Assembly: GCF_024178165.1 (NCBI RefSeq)
Contig: NZ_JAMZIE010000002.1
Location: forward strand, 372,001 to 436,000
DNA: 64,000 nucleotides
Direction: 5' to 3'
Source of the DNA: Halohasta salina
GTDB taxonomy: Archaea > Halobacteriota > Halobacteria > Halobacteriales > Haloferacaceae
The stretch's first letter is position 1; each line of letters starts with the position of its first letter. Below, piece by piece: positions 52,910 to 61,380 of the stretch. The notes below the pieces were generated by a model. That model did not search any database, had not been told where the DNA came from, and worked only from the letters and a program-made list of their open reading frames with translations. A program made the translations under genes and the position numbers.

Positions 52910-54261
52910 TACTCCACCAACTGAATGAGGTTGCCGTTGCGCGAGACGTGGAGATCACGACCCATCTCGTAGCCGAGACTCGAACAGAGGTCGACGTACG
53001 GCGCGAGGCCCTTCAGATCCTGGTGCGCCGGGATGACGTGTTCGGGCTGCAAGGCCTCCAGCATCTCGAAATGCCCCTCCTCGCGGAGGTGGCCCGAGAC
53101 GTGGATGTCGTCGTAGATGCGTGCACCCTGCATTTTGAGGAGGCGCTCGGACTGGTAGCGCTGGCCCTCGTTGGTCGGTTCGGGGATCACCCGCGCCGAG
53201 AAGATCACCTTGTCGCCCTCGTCGAGTTCGTACGGCGTCTCGCCGCGACCCATCCGGGTCAACATCGCTCGGGGCTCACCCTGATGGCCCGTGACGATCG
53301 GCAGGAAGTTCTCTTTGCCCTCCTTCATGATCCGCTTGAACGTGCGGTCGACCGACTTCCGGTGGCCGTACATCCCGAGATCGTCGGGGAACTCGACGAA
53401 GTTCAGGCGTTCGGCCGTTCCCGAATACTTCTCCATCGAGCGGCCCAACAGGACGGGCTGTCGACCGATCTCTTGGGCGAACTCGACGAGCGATTTCACG
53501 CGGGCGATGTGGCTCGAAAAGGTGGTCGCCACGATGCCGCCGTCGTAGTCCTCGACCGACTGCATGACGTCCCGGAGGTGTTCGCGGGCGACCGACTCCG
53601 ATGGCGTCCGGCCCTTCCGGCCGGCGTTGGTGCAGTCCTCGATGTACGCGAGGACACCGTTGCCTTCCCGGCCGATCTCCCGGAACCGATCCATGTCGAT
53701 GGGGTCGCCGATCACCGGCGTGTGGTCCATCCGTTTGTCGAGGCCGTAGACGACCGCGCCTTCAGGGGTGTGGAGCACGGGGTTGATCGCGTCGATCACC
53801 GAGTGAGTGACGTTGACGAACTCCAGTTCGACCTGCCCGCTGTCGCCGATCGACATCGTCTCGCCGGCGTCCATCTCGACGAGGTCGTTGTCGACGCTGA
53901 ACTTCGACTCGTCGTCGATCTCCTGTTCGACGAGGGCGATCGTAAACGGCGTCGCGACGATCGGTGCGTTGTAGCGGTGGGCGAGCTTGGAGATCGCACC
54001 GATGTGGTCGAGATGACCGTGGGTCGGGACGATCGCTTTGACGTCGCCTTCGAGCTCGCTCATGACCCGGTCGTCGGGGATCGCACCCATGTCGATCAGG
54101 TCGAGACTGTGCATCTGTTCGGTTCGGACGTCGTCGTGGATCAGCACCTGCGAGAGGTTCAGACCCATATCGAAGATGACGACGTCGTCGCCCGCACGGA
54201 CGGCCGTCATCTGCCGGCCGACCTCCTCGTAGCCGCCGATAGTTGCGATTTCGATTTCCAT
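52909..54261 (-). CDS. rnj: Ribonuclease J (metallo-beta-lactamase/beta-CASP)
   Basis: 450 residues. 5'-3' exoribonuclease of mRNA and rRNA decay. Zinc motif [12 protein letters not shown], later beta-CASP features ([34 protein letters not shown]) and the C-terminal [20 protein letters not shown] with PAHQDL. Paired with the prenyl synthase downstream; in other haloarchaea the pair is conserved. The gene starts a 290-bp intergenic region shared with lsm. Confidence 0.93.
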   Translation of the reverse strand: MEIEIATIGGYEEVGRQMTAVRAGDDVVIFDMGLNLSQVLIHDDVRTEQMHSLDLIDMGAIPDDRVMSELEGDVKAIVPTHGHLDHIGAISKLAHRYNAPIVATPFTIALVEQEIDDESKFSVDNDLVEMDAGETMSIGDSGQVELEFVNVTHSVIDAINPVLHTPEGAVVYGLDKRMDHTPVIGDPIDMDRFREIGREGNGVLAYIEDCTNAGRKGRTPSESVAREHLRDVMQSVEDYDGGIVATTFSSHIARVKSLVEFAQEIGRQPVLLGRSMEKYSGTAERLNFVEFPDDLGMYGHRKSVDRTFKRIMKEGKENFLPIVTGHQGEPRAMLTRMGRGETPYELDEGDKVIFSARVIPEPTNEGQRYQSERLLKMQGARIYDDIHVSGHLREEGHFEMLEALQPEHVIPAHQDLKGLAPYVDLCSSLGYEMGRDLHVSRNGNLIQLVE

Positions 54262-54551
54262 AGTTTCGAATCCTGCACAGCTCGGTCACGTACTGTGGCC
54301 CGCTGTGCGTCGAGCCGCGGAGGGGCCAACTGCCCCGGCGTACCGCGCGTCGGTCTGGCCCCGCTGTGTCGGCCGGCGGTCGACCGCCGAGCGACAGTTA
54401 CCCGCGGGTGTTGGTAGATGGGGGTTGCACGCGTGGTGTTAAAAACTACGTGGGTTCTCGCAGTTCGCCCCCGCTGGGGGACCCATCAGCCGGCCTGAGC
54501 GAACCACACGGTTCCGGTACGTTTATTACTGAAACTGGAGGCAGTGACGGT
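54262..54551. other. 290-bp divergent region between rnj and lsm
   Basis: No gene is visible. It has a 14-bp palindrome GGCGGTCGACCGCC (54375-54388), a GTTAAAAAC stretch at about 54440, a hairpin CCCCC-GCT-GGGGG (54468-54480), and the TATA box of lsm (GTTTATTA, 54521-54528). A small RNA or control region for rnj could lie here, but nothing identifies it. Confidence 0.5.
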
Positions 54552-54788
54552 ATGAGTGGACGACCCCTCGACGTCCTCGAGGCGTCGCTGGAGGAGACGG
54601 TGACCATCGCGCTGAAGGACGGTACCGCCTACGTCGGGACGCTATCGGGCTACGACCAGCATATGAACGTCGTACTCGAAGCGCCGGGCGAGGCCGCCGA
54701 CACCGAGGCACTGGGCGACCTGACGGTCGACTCGGTCGAAGACACAACCATTATACGCGGCGATAACGTCGTCTCGATAACTCTATGA
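54552..54788 (+). CDS. lsm: LSm (Sm-like) RNA-binding protein
   Basis: 78 residues, a single Sm fold with Sm1 ([20 protein letters not shown]) and Sm2 ([10 protein letters not shown]) motifs; forms rings that bind oligoU RNA. The ATG at 54552 follows a TATA box 24-31 bp upstream. It overlaps rpl37e by four bases (ATGA at 54785-54788). LSm-L37e is a conserved archaeal gene pair. Confidence 0.95.
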   Translation: MSGRPLDVLEASLEETVTIALKDGTAYVGTLSGYDQHMNVVLEAPGEAADTEALGDLTVDSVEDTTIIRGDNVVSITL

Positions 54789-54958
54789 CCGGAGCAGGAA
54801 CCCCCTCTCAAGGAAAGAAGAACAAAACGACGCACGTCAAATGCCGCCGCTGTGGCGAGAAGTCCTACCACTCCCGCAAGAAGGTCTGCTCGTCGTGCGG
54901 CTTCGGCAAATCCGCCAAACGACGCGACTACGAGTGGCAGTCGAAAAACGGCGAATAA
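54785..54958 (+). CDS. rpl37e: Ribosomal protein L37e
   Basis: 57 residues with a four-cysteine zinc ribbon (CRRC ... CSSC), basic ends and [20 protein letters not shown] near the N-terminus. A large-subunit protein shared with eukaryotes. Translation is coupled to lsm through the ATGA overlap at 54785. It was found by reading on from the lsm stop. Confidence 0.95.
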   Translation: MTGAGTPSQGKKNKTTHVKCRRCGEKSYHSRKKVCSSCGFGKSAKRRDYEWQSKNGE

Positions 54959-55171
54959 CTCTCCTGCGGTCGCCGCACGACGCCGACTTCTCGCCGACCG
55001 ACACCGACCACTAGCGTCGGCTGTGGCCGGTCCGTTGCTCCACCACGACCCGAGAGTGTCGCCTCTGTGTGTCGCAAAGGTATGCACGAACGTGTGTATA
55101 TTTGACGAGTAGATGGCTGTGAGGAGGCACAAACACGGGGTTTTTAGCTACTCAACCTCCAACGGTGGTGT

Positions 55172-56686
55172 ATGGAACACGGCCGGGATTCGCACCACCC
55201 AGTCGACGGGCCCACAGAGAAATGTGGTGTCGTCGGGATCGCCACGGCGGATCGCCCTGTCGCACGACCGTTGTACTACTCGCTGTATGCGCTCCAACAT
55301 CGGGGCCAAGAGTCGGCGGGGATCGTCACCCACGACGGCTTCCAGCAGCACAGCCACGTCGACATGGGACTCGTCGGCGATGTCTTCGACGAGGGCGATC
55401 TCAATAATCTCAACGGCTCGACGGGGATCGGCCACGTGCGGTATCCGACCGAAGGATCGATCGGCACCTGTTGTGCCCAACCCTTCTCCGTCTCGTTCAA
55501 ATCGGGCTCGTTGGGCCTCTCGCACAACGGCAACCTCGTCAACGCCGACGAGATCCGCGAGGAACTCGCCGGGCTGGGCCACGCGTTTACCTCCGACGGC
55601 GACACCGAAGTCATCGCCCACGACATCGCCCGGAACCTCCTCGAAGAGGACCTGATTCGGGCGGTCAAACGGACCATGGAGCGGATCCACGGCTCGTATT
55701 CGCTGACGATCATGCACGACGACGCCGTCATCGGTGTTCGTGATCCGCAGGGCAACCGGCCGCTCTGTATCGGCAAACTGGAGGACGGCTACATGTTGGC
55801 CTCCGAATCCGCGGCCATCGACACCCTCGACGGCGAACTCGTCCGCGACGTCAACCCCGGCGAACTCGTCGTGCTCGACGACGACGGCTCCGGCTACGAC
55901 TCGTATCAACTCGTCGACAAGGACAACACGGCCCACTGCTTTTTCGAACACGTCTACTTCGCTCGGCCCGACTCGGTGATCGACGAGAGTCTCGTCTACG
56001 ACGTGCGGCGGACCCTCGGCGAGAAGCTCTGGGAGGAAAGCGGGATCGAGACCGACGTCGTCCTTCCTGTCCCGGACTCCGGACGGGCCTTCGCCTCCGG
56101 CTACGCCGACGCCGCAGGGGACACCACTGCCGACGGCGAACCCCGTGCGGCCGACGACGACGGCGTCGAGTTCGCCGAGGGGCTGATGAAAAACCGGTAC
56201 GTCGGCCGGACGTTCATCATGCCGACACAGGACGAACGCGAACGCGCGGTCCGGCTCAAACTCAACCCGATCAAAAGCACCATCGAGGGCAAGACCGTCA
56301 CCATCATCGACGACTCCATCGTCCGCGGGACGACCTCGAACCAACTGATCGGCCTCCTGAAGGACGCCGGCGCCGAGGAGGTGCATATGCGCGTCGGCTC
56401 GCCGCAGATCCTCGCGCCGTGTTATATGGGGATCAACATGGCGACCAGAGAGGAACTGATCGCCGCCGACAAATCCGTCGAGGAGATCCGCGCGGAGATC
56501 GGCGCCGACAGTCTGGCCTACCTCTCGATCGATGCCATCGCGGAGGCCCTCGACAACGACCGGCAGGACCTCTGTCTGGGCTGTGTCACCGGCGAGTACC
56601 CCTACGACATCGACGGCGAGACCACCGACCGCGAGGTGAGCCGGCCGGCCATCGGCGAACCCGAGGCGTTCGTCGCCGACGACTGA
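55172..56686 (+). CDS. purF: Amidophosphoribosyltransferase
   Basis: 504 residues. First committed step of purine synthesis: glutamine plus PRPP to phosphoribosylamine. After a 17-residue propeptide, Cys18 in EKCGVVGIATADRPV is the catalytic nucleophile. PRPP-binding loop VTIIDDSIVRGTTSNQL is intact. A glycine/Asp/Ala-rich insert of about 20 residues after ASGYADAAGD appears to be a haloarchaeal loop. Located 213 bp after rpl37e. Confidence 0.95.
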   Translation: MEHGRDSHHPVDGPTEKCGVVGIATADRPVARPLYYSLYALQHRGQESAGIVTHDGFQQHSHVDMGLVGDVFDEGDLNNLNGSTGIGHVRYPTEGSIGTCCAQPFSVSFKSGSLGLSHNGNLVNADEIREELAGLGHAFTSDGDTEVIAHDIARNLLEEDLIRAVKRTMERIHGSYSLTIMHDDAVIGVRDPQGNRPLCIGKLEDGYMLASESAAIDTLDGELVRDVNPGELVVLDDDGSGYDSYQLVDKDNTAHCFFEHVYFARPDSVIDESLVYDVRRTLGEKLWEESGIETDVVLPVPDSGRAFASGYADAAGDTTADGEPRAADDDGVEFAEGLMKNRYVGRTFIMPTQDERERAVRLKLNPIKSTIEGKTVTIIDDSIVRGTTSNQLIGLLKDAGAEEVHMRVGSPQILAPCYMGINMATREELIAADKSVEEIRAEIGADSLAYLSIDAIAEALDNDRQDLCLGCVTGEYPYDIDGETTDREVSRPAIGEPEAFVADD

Positions 56687-56813
56687 GCCCGACTGGGCGT
56701 CACTGACACCCGTTCTGTAACACGGCGGTACCGCAGCCGCACGACTAGGACCCATAAACGGACGACGACCGCGTTACCAGCGGAACGGGAGCAACTGAGC
56801 CGAACTGAAACGA

Positions 56814-57371
56814 TCAGTAGACGACGTACAGCAGGCCGTAGACGAGGATCCCGAGACTAAAGGAGATCAGCCACAGCACCGCCGCGATCTGTCCGACGCT
56901 CCGGTGTCGACTCCGGTATATCTCTTCGACAGGGCGGCTCACCGCCAAGAGGAGTACGTAGAACAACAGCGGGACACAGACGACCGCCAGAAGGATGTGG
57001 ATCGCCAACATCGGCAGGTAGAAGAACTGATAGACGGCGTCCGGGCCGCCGAACGTCGAGGGACCCTCGATGCTCACCCGGTAGAGGTAGAACACGAGGA
57101 ACGCCCCGAAGAGTCCGAAGGAGGCCACCATCAGGTTGCGGTGGGTCGCGACCGCCCCGCGGCGGATCGCTCGCCAGCCGGCGACGATCGTGCCGATGGC
57201 AGTGAGGCTGATGACCGCGTTGAGGTGTGGGATGAGGTCGACGAGCGTCTGACTCCGTGGCAGCAGCCACTCGGGGACGACGCCACCGACCGCACTGAAC
57301 ACCAGTCCGAGCGAGACGATACTCAGCACCGCGGTCAGCAGCGGTACCCGCTGTCGTGAGACGAGTTGCAT
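56814..57371 (-). CDS. DUF420 membrane protein (CtaM-like)
   Basis: 185 residues with five predicted helices, family-typical. Conserved features include PHLNAVISLTAIG, RAIRRGAVATHRNLMVASFG and LYRVSIEGPSTFGGPDAVY. In Bacillus/Staphylococcus the related CtaM is needed for heme-a cytochrome oxidase assembly. Here it lies near a halocyanin gene, supporting a respiratory role. Confidence 0.88.
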   Translation of the reverse strand: MQLVSRQRVPLLTAVLSIVSLGLVFSAVGGVVPEWLLPRSQTLVDLIPHLNAVISLTAIGTIVAGWRAIRRGAVATHRNLMVASFGLFGAFLVFYLYRVSIEGPSTFGGPDAVYQFFYLPMLAIHILLAVVCVPLLFYVLLLAVSRPVEEIYRSRHRSVGQIAAVLWLISFSLGILVYGLLYVVY

Positions 57372-57591
57372 ACGCTGATTGTTGGTGGCCGGCGGTCAAA
57401 ATCGTTTGTTTGTCCGGCCGGCCGACCGGGACATCGAGGCTTCGCTCGGCTGGGACGCCGACCGTGACATCGGGGGGTTCGTCGACCGAGGGTGAGATGT
57501 GGGTTCCTCCCCCACTGGGGCGGAAAATCGACAACCCTTTTAGTAACCCTCGGATACGAATGAGTGCGGAAAGACAGAAACCACACGACGA

Positions 57592-57676
57592 GCGTGGGTA
57601 GCCAAGCCAGGCCAACGGCGCAGCGTTGAGGGCGCTGTCCTGTAGAGGTCCGCCGGTTCAAATCCGGTCCCACGCA
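57592..57676 (+). tRNA. tRNA-Leu (GAG)
   Basis: Class II, 85 bases. Acceptor GCGTGGG/CCCACGC with discriminator A, anticodon stem CAGCG/CGCTG around TTGAGGG (anticodon GAG), long variable arm, T arm identical in stem and loop to the tRNA-Leu(TAG) at 45132. Both lack introns. Confidence 0.95.
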
Positions 57677-57721
57677 TCGTTAGCGGTTCACGCCGCATAC
57701 CGATGCTCGGTGTTGTCTCTA

Positions 57722-57889
57722 CGACAGCACCCACGCACATTCTTCCGACGCTACTCGGCGAGCGACCGCTCCGTCGACCCGCCGTGTACGTCCACGCACA
57801 CAGCAAGCTACGGTACGCCTGTGACACAGCATGAGCTACGGCACGTCCACGACACTCCGCAAGCTACGGTGTCGACTCATACGGTTACA
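57722..57889. repeat. Degenerate 28-bp tandem repeat downstream of tRNA-Leu (GAG)
   Basis: AGCTACGG occurs at 57806, 57834 and 57862, exactly 28 bp apart. Matching positions extend back to about 57722 with decreasing similarity; in the preceding unit (57778-57805) the ACGTCCACG block is shared with the unit at 57834. The unit length is not a multiple of three, and no gene is visible. Confidence 0.8.
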
Positions 57890-57942
57890 CAGAACCGTCA
57901 CACCGCCGTTGCGAGAACGAGTTTCGGAAAAAGCCCGACGCC

Positions 57943-58569
57943 CTACGCGTTCTCGTAGTCGCCGCCGTACTTGATGAAGAAGAACGCGAACGAGAGCGTC
58001 GAGACCATCGCGAAGAAGGTCGCGATGCCGAGGGTCTTCGCGCTATCCGGGATCTGTGGCGCGCCGCCGCCGCTGTCGCCGCCACCGGTTTCGACAGTCG
58101 GGACGTCGTCGCCGACGGCGACCGCGCCGAGCATCCCCAGCGAGGCGTGTGGGTTACACTGATAGTTCGTGATCCCCGCGTACTCTTCGGTGAACTCGAA
58201 TTCGAACGTAAAGCCCGCCTCGGCTGTGAGTTCGCTTTCGAACTCGGCTGGCCCGTCGGTACTCTCGACGTTGTGTTCGCCGCCCTCGCCGGTCCACTCC
58301 CAGATCACGGTCGTGCCCGGATCGACCCATATACCTGCGGGCGCGAAGGCGAGGTTCCCGCCGTTGCCGCTGGCGCCGACCTCGACGGTGACCTCGCTTT
58401 CGCCGCGGAGGTCTTCGGTTCCGCCGTCGACGTCTGCGACCTCGCCGAAATCCGGCATTTCACTCTGTGCAGCGGCCGTGCCTGCGGTGGCTGTTGCGGC
58501 TCCTGCCGCGGCGGTCGCTCCGGCAGTCGTCCGGAGGAACCCGCGCCGAGAGACTGCGTTGTCGCTCAT
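57943..58569 (-). CDS. Halocyanin-like blue copper protein with Tat signal and C-terminal membrane helix
   Basis: 208 residues. Twin-arginine signal RRGFLRTTAG, then a plastocyanin-like domain with copper ligands visible as His in GGEHNVEST and Cys/His/Met in YQCNPHASLGM. A C-terminal membrane helix (LGIATFFAMVSTLSFAFFFI) replaces the usual lipobox anchor. Electron carrier at the outer membrane face, between quinone-linked dehydrogenases and an oxidase. The start is the ATG at 58569. Confidence 0.9.
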   Translation of the reverse strand: MSDNAVSRRGFLRTTAGATAAAGAATATAGTAAAQSEMPDFGEVADVDGGTEDLRGESEVTVEVGASGNGGNLAFAPAGIWVDPGTTVIWEWTGEGGEHNVESTDGPAEFESELTAEAGFTFEFEFTEEYAGITNYQCNPHASLGMLGAVAVGDDVPTVETGGGDSGGGAPQIPDSAKTLGIATFFAMVSTLSFAFFFIKYGGDYENA

Positions 58570-58715
58570 ACCAAGAGGTTTGTCATCGGCCGTAGTGAAT
58601 ACTTTGGTTCGCTGTCGGCCGCGGTGCCGACACAGCCGCCGACTGGTCGGTGGCGAGGCGGCCGGTGTGTTGTCGTTCCGGAACGTTTTTGCTCTCCATC
58701 CCGCCTTGTGGGAGT

Positions 58716-58973
58716 ATGACCGATATCGAAGCCGAACTCCGCGAGCAGTTCACCCAGGCCTTCGAGAACGCCGAGTTCCCGGTAACCAGTCAGATGGATC
58801 TGGTACCGGCACTCCCCGACGGCCCGGGAACGACCTTCTCGGCCGGCGACCGGAGCCTCTCGGCGATGGAGTTGGCCTCGAAGCTCGGCGGCCATCAGGA
58901 CTTCCCCTACGAGGACATCGAGAGCCTCGTCGACGACGTGATGGCCGGACTGAAGGCCGAAGACGTGATCTGA
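58716..58973 (+). CDS. MTH865-family protein
   Basis: 85 residues of an acidic helical protein (LREQFTQAFENAEFPVTSQM ... EDIESLVDDVMAGLKAEDVI), matching the archaeal MTH865 family, which has a solved fold but no known function. The ATG at 58716 is used since family homology begins at MTDIEAELRE. Confidence 0.88.
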   Translation: MTDIEAELREQFTQAFENAEFPVTSQMDLVPALPDGPGTTFSAGDRSLSAMELASKLGGHQDFPYEDIESLVDDVMAGLKAEDVI

Positions 58974-59015
58974 CTGCTCCGAGAGCTTCTTACTCCCTCG
59001 TCTCCAAATCCGGTT

Positions 59016-59621
59016 GTGCTCATCGAGCCGCTGACTTCCCTGCCCGGATGGTTGGTGCTAGGGGTCGGTCTCGGCGCGGTCGCGTCGGTGGTCGTCGGAG
59101 CGGTGTTCTACTTCGGCGACCGGCTGTTTCCCGCCACCGACCACGGCGACCACTACCGCCGAGTCGACGGCACCCTGCGCCGTCACGCCGAGGTCCGCTC
59201 GTACCTCAACGCTATCGGCGAAGGGTTCGTCGAAAACGCCGACATCGATGGCTTCACCGCTGCGTTCTATCTCCCCGACCGGGACGTCGTGGTGACGTTC
59301 GATCCGCGGGTGTTTTTCGGCCTCGAAGCGGCCGCGACCTACGTCGTCCTCTGTGAAGACGAGATGCCGATCGGCCAACTCGGCCGCCGGCTCCCCTTCG
59401 AGGTCGACGAGCCCGCGGGGTCCCAGCGCCGCGGCCCCGTCGACCGATCGGTGACCAGCGCGTTCGACGAGCTCGGATTGGACGCCGGCGCCACCGAAGA
59501 CGAGATCCGGAGCGCCTACCGCTCGCTGGCCAAGGAGGCCCACCCCGACCGCGGCGGGACCGAAGCCGAGTTCAAACAGCTCCAAGACGCCTACACGACT
59601 GCCAAGGAGTACGCCGATTGA
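59016..59621 (+). CDS. Membrane-anchored J-domain protein
   Basis: 201 residues with a GTG start. An N-terminal membrane helix (WLVLGVGLGAVASVVVGAVF) precedes a domain of about 85 residues and a C-terminal J domain (LGLDAGATEDEIRSAYRSLA, HPD in AHPDRGGT). Stimulates DnaK-type ATPase at the membrane. No dnaK nearby. Confidence 0.88.
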   Translation: MLIEPLTSLPGWLVLGVGLGAVASVVVGAVFYFGDRLFPATDHGDHYRRVDGTLRRHAEVRSYLNAIGEGFVENADIDGFTAAFYLPDRDVVVTFDPRVFFGLEAAATYVVLCEDEMPIGQLGRRLPFEVDEPAGSQRRGPVDRSVTSAFDELGLDAGATEDEIRSAYRSLAKEAHPDRGGTEAEFKQLQDAYTTAKEYAD

Positions 59622-59673
59622 GCCGTGACTCGGATCCAATCGTCAGTAGTGATTGAGTGATCGAGAACGGCTG

Positions 59674-61137
59674 TCAGTTCCGATCGGCAGCGTTTGTTTG
59701 AACAATGAGGTCGGTGCCGGTGATTTCGAACCGTGCACCACCGAGGTCGCTGTCGGTGACACCGATCCGCCAGCCGTGTGCGTTCACGATGCGTTTGATG
59801 ATCGCCAATCCGAACCCGGTCCCCTGTTCGTTCGTCGTAAACCCCGTCTCGAAGATCTGGTCTTTTTTGTCGTCCGGGATGGGGTCCCCGTCGTTTTCGA
59901 CGTAGAACCCCGATTCGTCCTCCAGCAGGCCGACGCTGATCGTCACGTCGTCGCCACCGTGTTCGATGGCGTTTCGGAAGAGGTTCTCGAAGACTTGCCC
60001 CAGCCGAATTTCGTCGGCCTGAATCCGGACGTTCGTCTCGGCCTGCAGCGATGCGTTCTTTTGATCAATATTGTTCCAACTCGACAGCACGAGTTTGTCG
60101 AGCGACACCGGTTTGGTGTCGGTTACTTCTTGGCCCTCTCGGGCGAGGACGAGCAGCTCACTGATCAGTGTCTCCATCCGGTCGAGTGCGCGAGCGACGG
60201 TTTCGAGATGGTCGCTATCGGCCTCCTCGCGGGCCAGTTCGAGGTAGCCGTCGGCGACGCTCAGTGGGTTCCGCAAGTCGTGGGAGACGATCGAGGCAAA
60301 CCGTTCGAGCTGTTCGTTTTTGCTCCGGAGTTCGAGTTCGCGCTGCTTGCGTTCGGTAATATCGTGTGTGAAGCCAGCGACGCGGACGACCGACCCCGTC
60401 TCGTCGCGGATCGGCTCGGCGTGGGACTCGACCCATCTGGTCGTGTCTCCCTCGATCCGGTACTCGATCTCCTGTGGGTTGCCCTCCGAGACTCGTTTCA
60501 TTGCGCCTTCGAGATCGTCGACGTCGTCCGGATGGGTTGCCCGGAGAAACGCCGCCGGGTCCTGGTATAGTGTCTGGACCGATTGGTCGAACATCTCCTC
60601 GTAGCGCGAGTTGATGTATTCGAGTTCGGTCCAGTCGGCCGAAAAGATCCATAGCACGTCGTGGGTGTTCTCGGCGAGTTCGCGGAGCTGTCGTTGGGTA
60701 CGATTCGCAACCGCTTCGGCCCGTCGACGCTCGACGTGTGTCGTGATCTTGGTCGCCAACAGCTCGTACTGGTTTTTGACCCTCTTTTTGATGACGTAGT
60801 CGGAGACCCCCGCCGAGATCGCTTCGCTGGCGATCGTCTCGCTGCCCGTGTCGGTAAACAGTATAAACGGGAGCTCCGGGTCGACCGTTCGAACCTCATC
60901 GAAAACGTCGAGGCCGGTCAGTTCCGGCATCGCGTAGTCGCTGAGTACACAGTCGACCGCTTCGGTCGCAACGATCTCGGCGACTTCCTCCGAGTCGGTC
61001 GTCCACTCCACGGTAAAGCGGTCGTCCTCCCGTTCGAGATTTCCGGCGACCATCCGTGCGAAATCCGGCTCATCGTCGACGTGGAGGATACGGATCTCCG
61101 AGCGTGGTGCGACCCGAGTCTGTGATGAAGCAGTCAT
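59674..61137 (-). CDS. REC-PAS-histidine kinase
   Basis: 487 residues: REC (RILHVDDEPDFARMVAGN; Asp in DCVLSDYAMPELTG; Lys in SDYVIKKRVKN), one PAS (about 160-280), HisKA with FASIVSHDLRNPLSVADGYL and HATPase with N box LFRNAIEHGGDDVT, DGDPIPDDKKDQ and GTGFGLAIIKRI. The N box is of normal length here, unlike the kinase at 28563. The start at 61137 gives MTASSQTRVAPRSEI. No membrane helix. Confidence 0.92.
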   Translation of the reverse strand: MTASSQTRVAPRSEIRILHVDDEPDFARMVAGNLEREDDRFTVEWTTDSEEVAEIVATEAVDCVLSDYAMPELTGLDVFDEVRTVDPELPFILFTDTGSETIASEAISAGVSDYVIKKRVKNQYELLATKITTHVERRRAEAVANRTQRQLRELAENTHDVLWIFSADWTELEYINSRYEEMFDQSVQTLYQDPAAFLRATHPDDVDDLEGAMKRVSEGNPQEIEYRIEGDTTRWVESHAEPIRDETGSVVRVAGFTHDITERKQRELELRSKNEQLERFASIVSHDLRNPLSVADGYLELAREEADSDHLETVARALDRMETLISELLVLAREGQEVTDTKPVSLDKLVLSSWNNIDQKNASLQAETNVRIQADEIRLGQVFENLFRNAIEHGGDDVTISVGLLEDESGFYVENDGDPIPDDKKDQIFETGFTTNEQGTGFGLAIIKRIVNAHGWRIGVTDSDLGGARFEITGTDLIVQTNAADRN

Positions 61138-61380
61138 AAATGGTTCCTGAAACTGCAACCACTGCTGATTGTCTTAGCGGTGTTTTATCAACCAGAAATA
61201 AATACGTTTGGAGTATTTATTGTAAACTAAATTTACATATTGTCCCACATTTGTTGAGTTATGTATGCTTCCAGAGCCACGGCGTCAGCGGTTGATGCAG
61301 TGAGTACAGAGCGGTACTGTAGACTGCGATCAGCACGGCTGCTCGCCGCTTAAAAATGGGGAAACTGAGTTGGGATCGGT

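Noticed and set aside
55148-56755. 535-residue open frame opposite purF
   Set aside because: Shadow of purF, which has its nucleophile Cys and PRPP loop.
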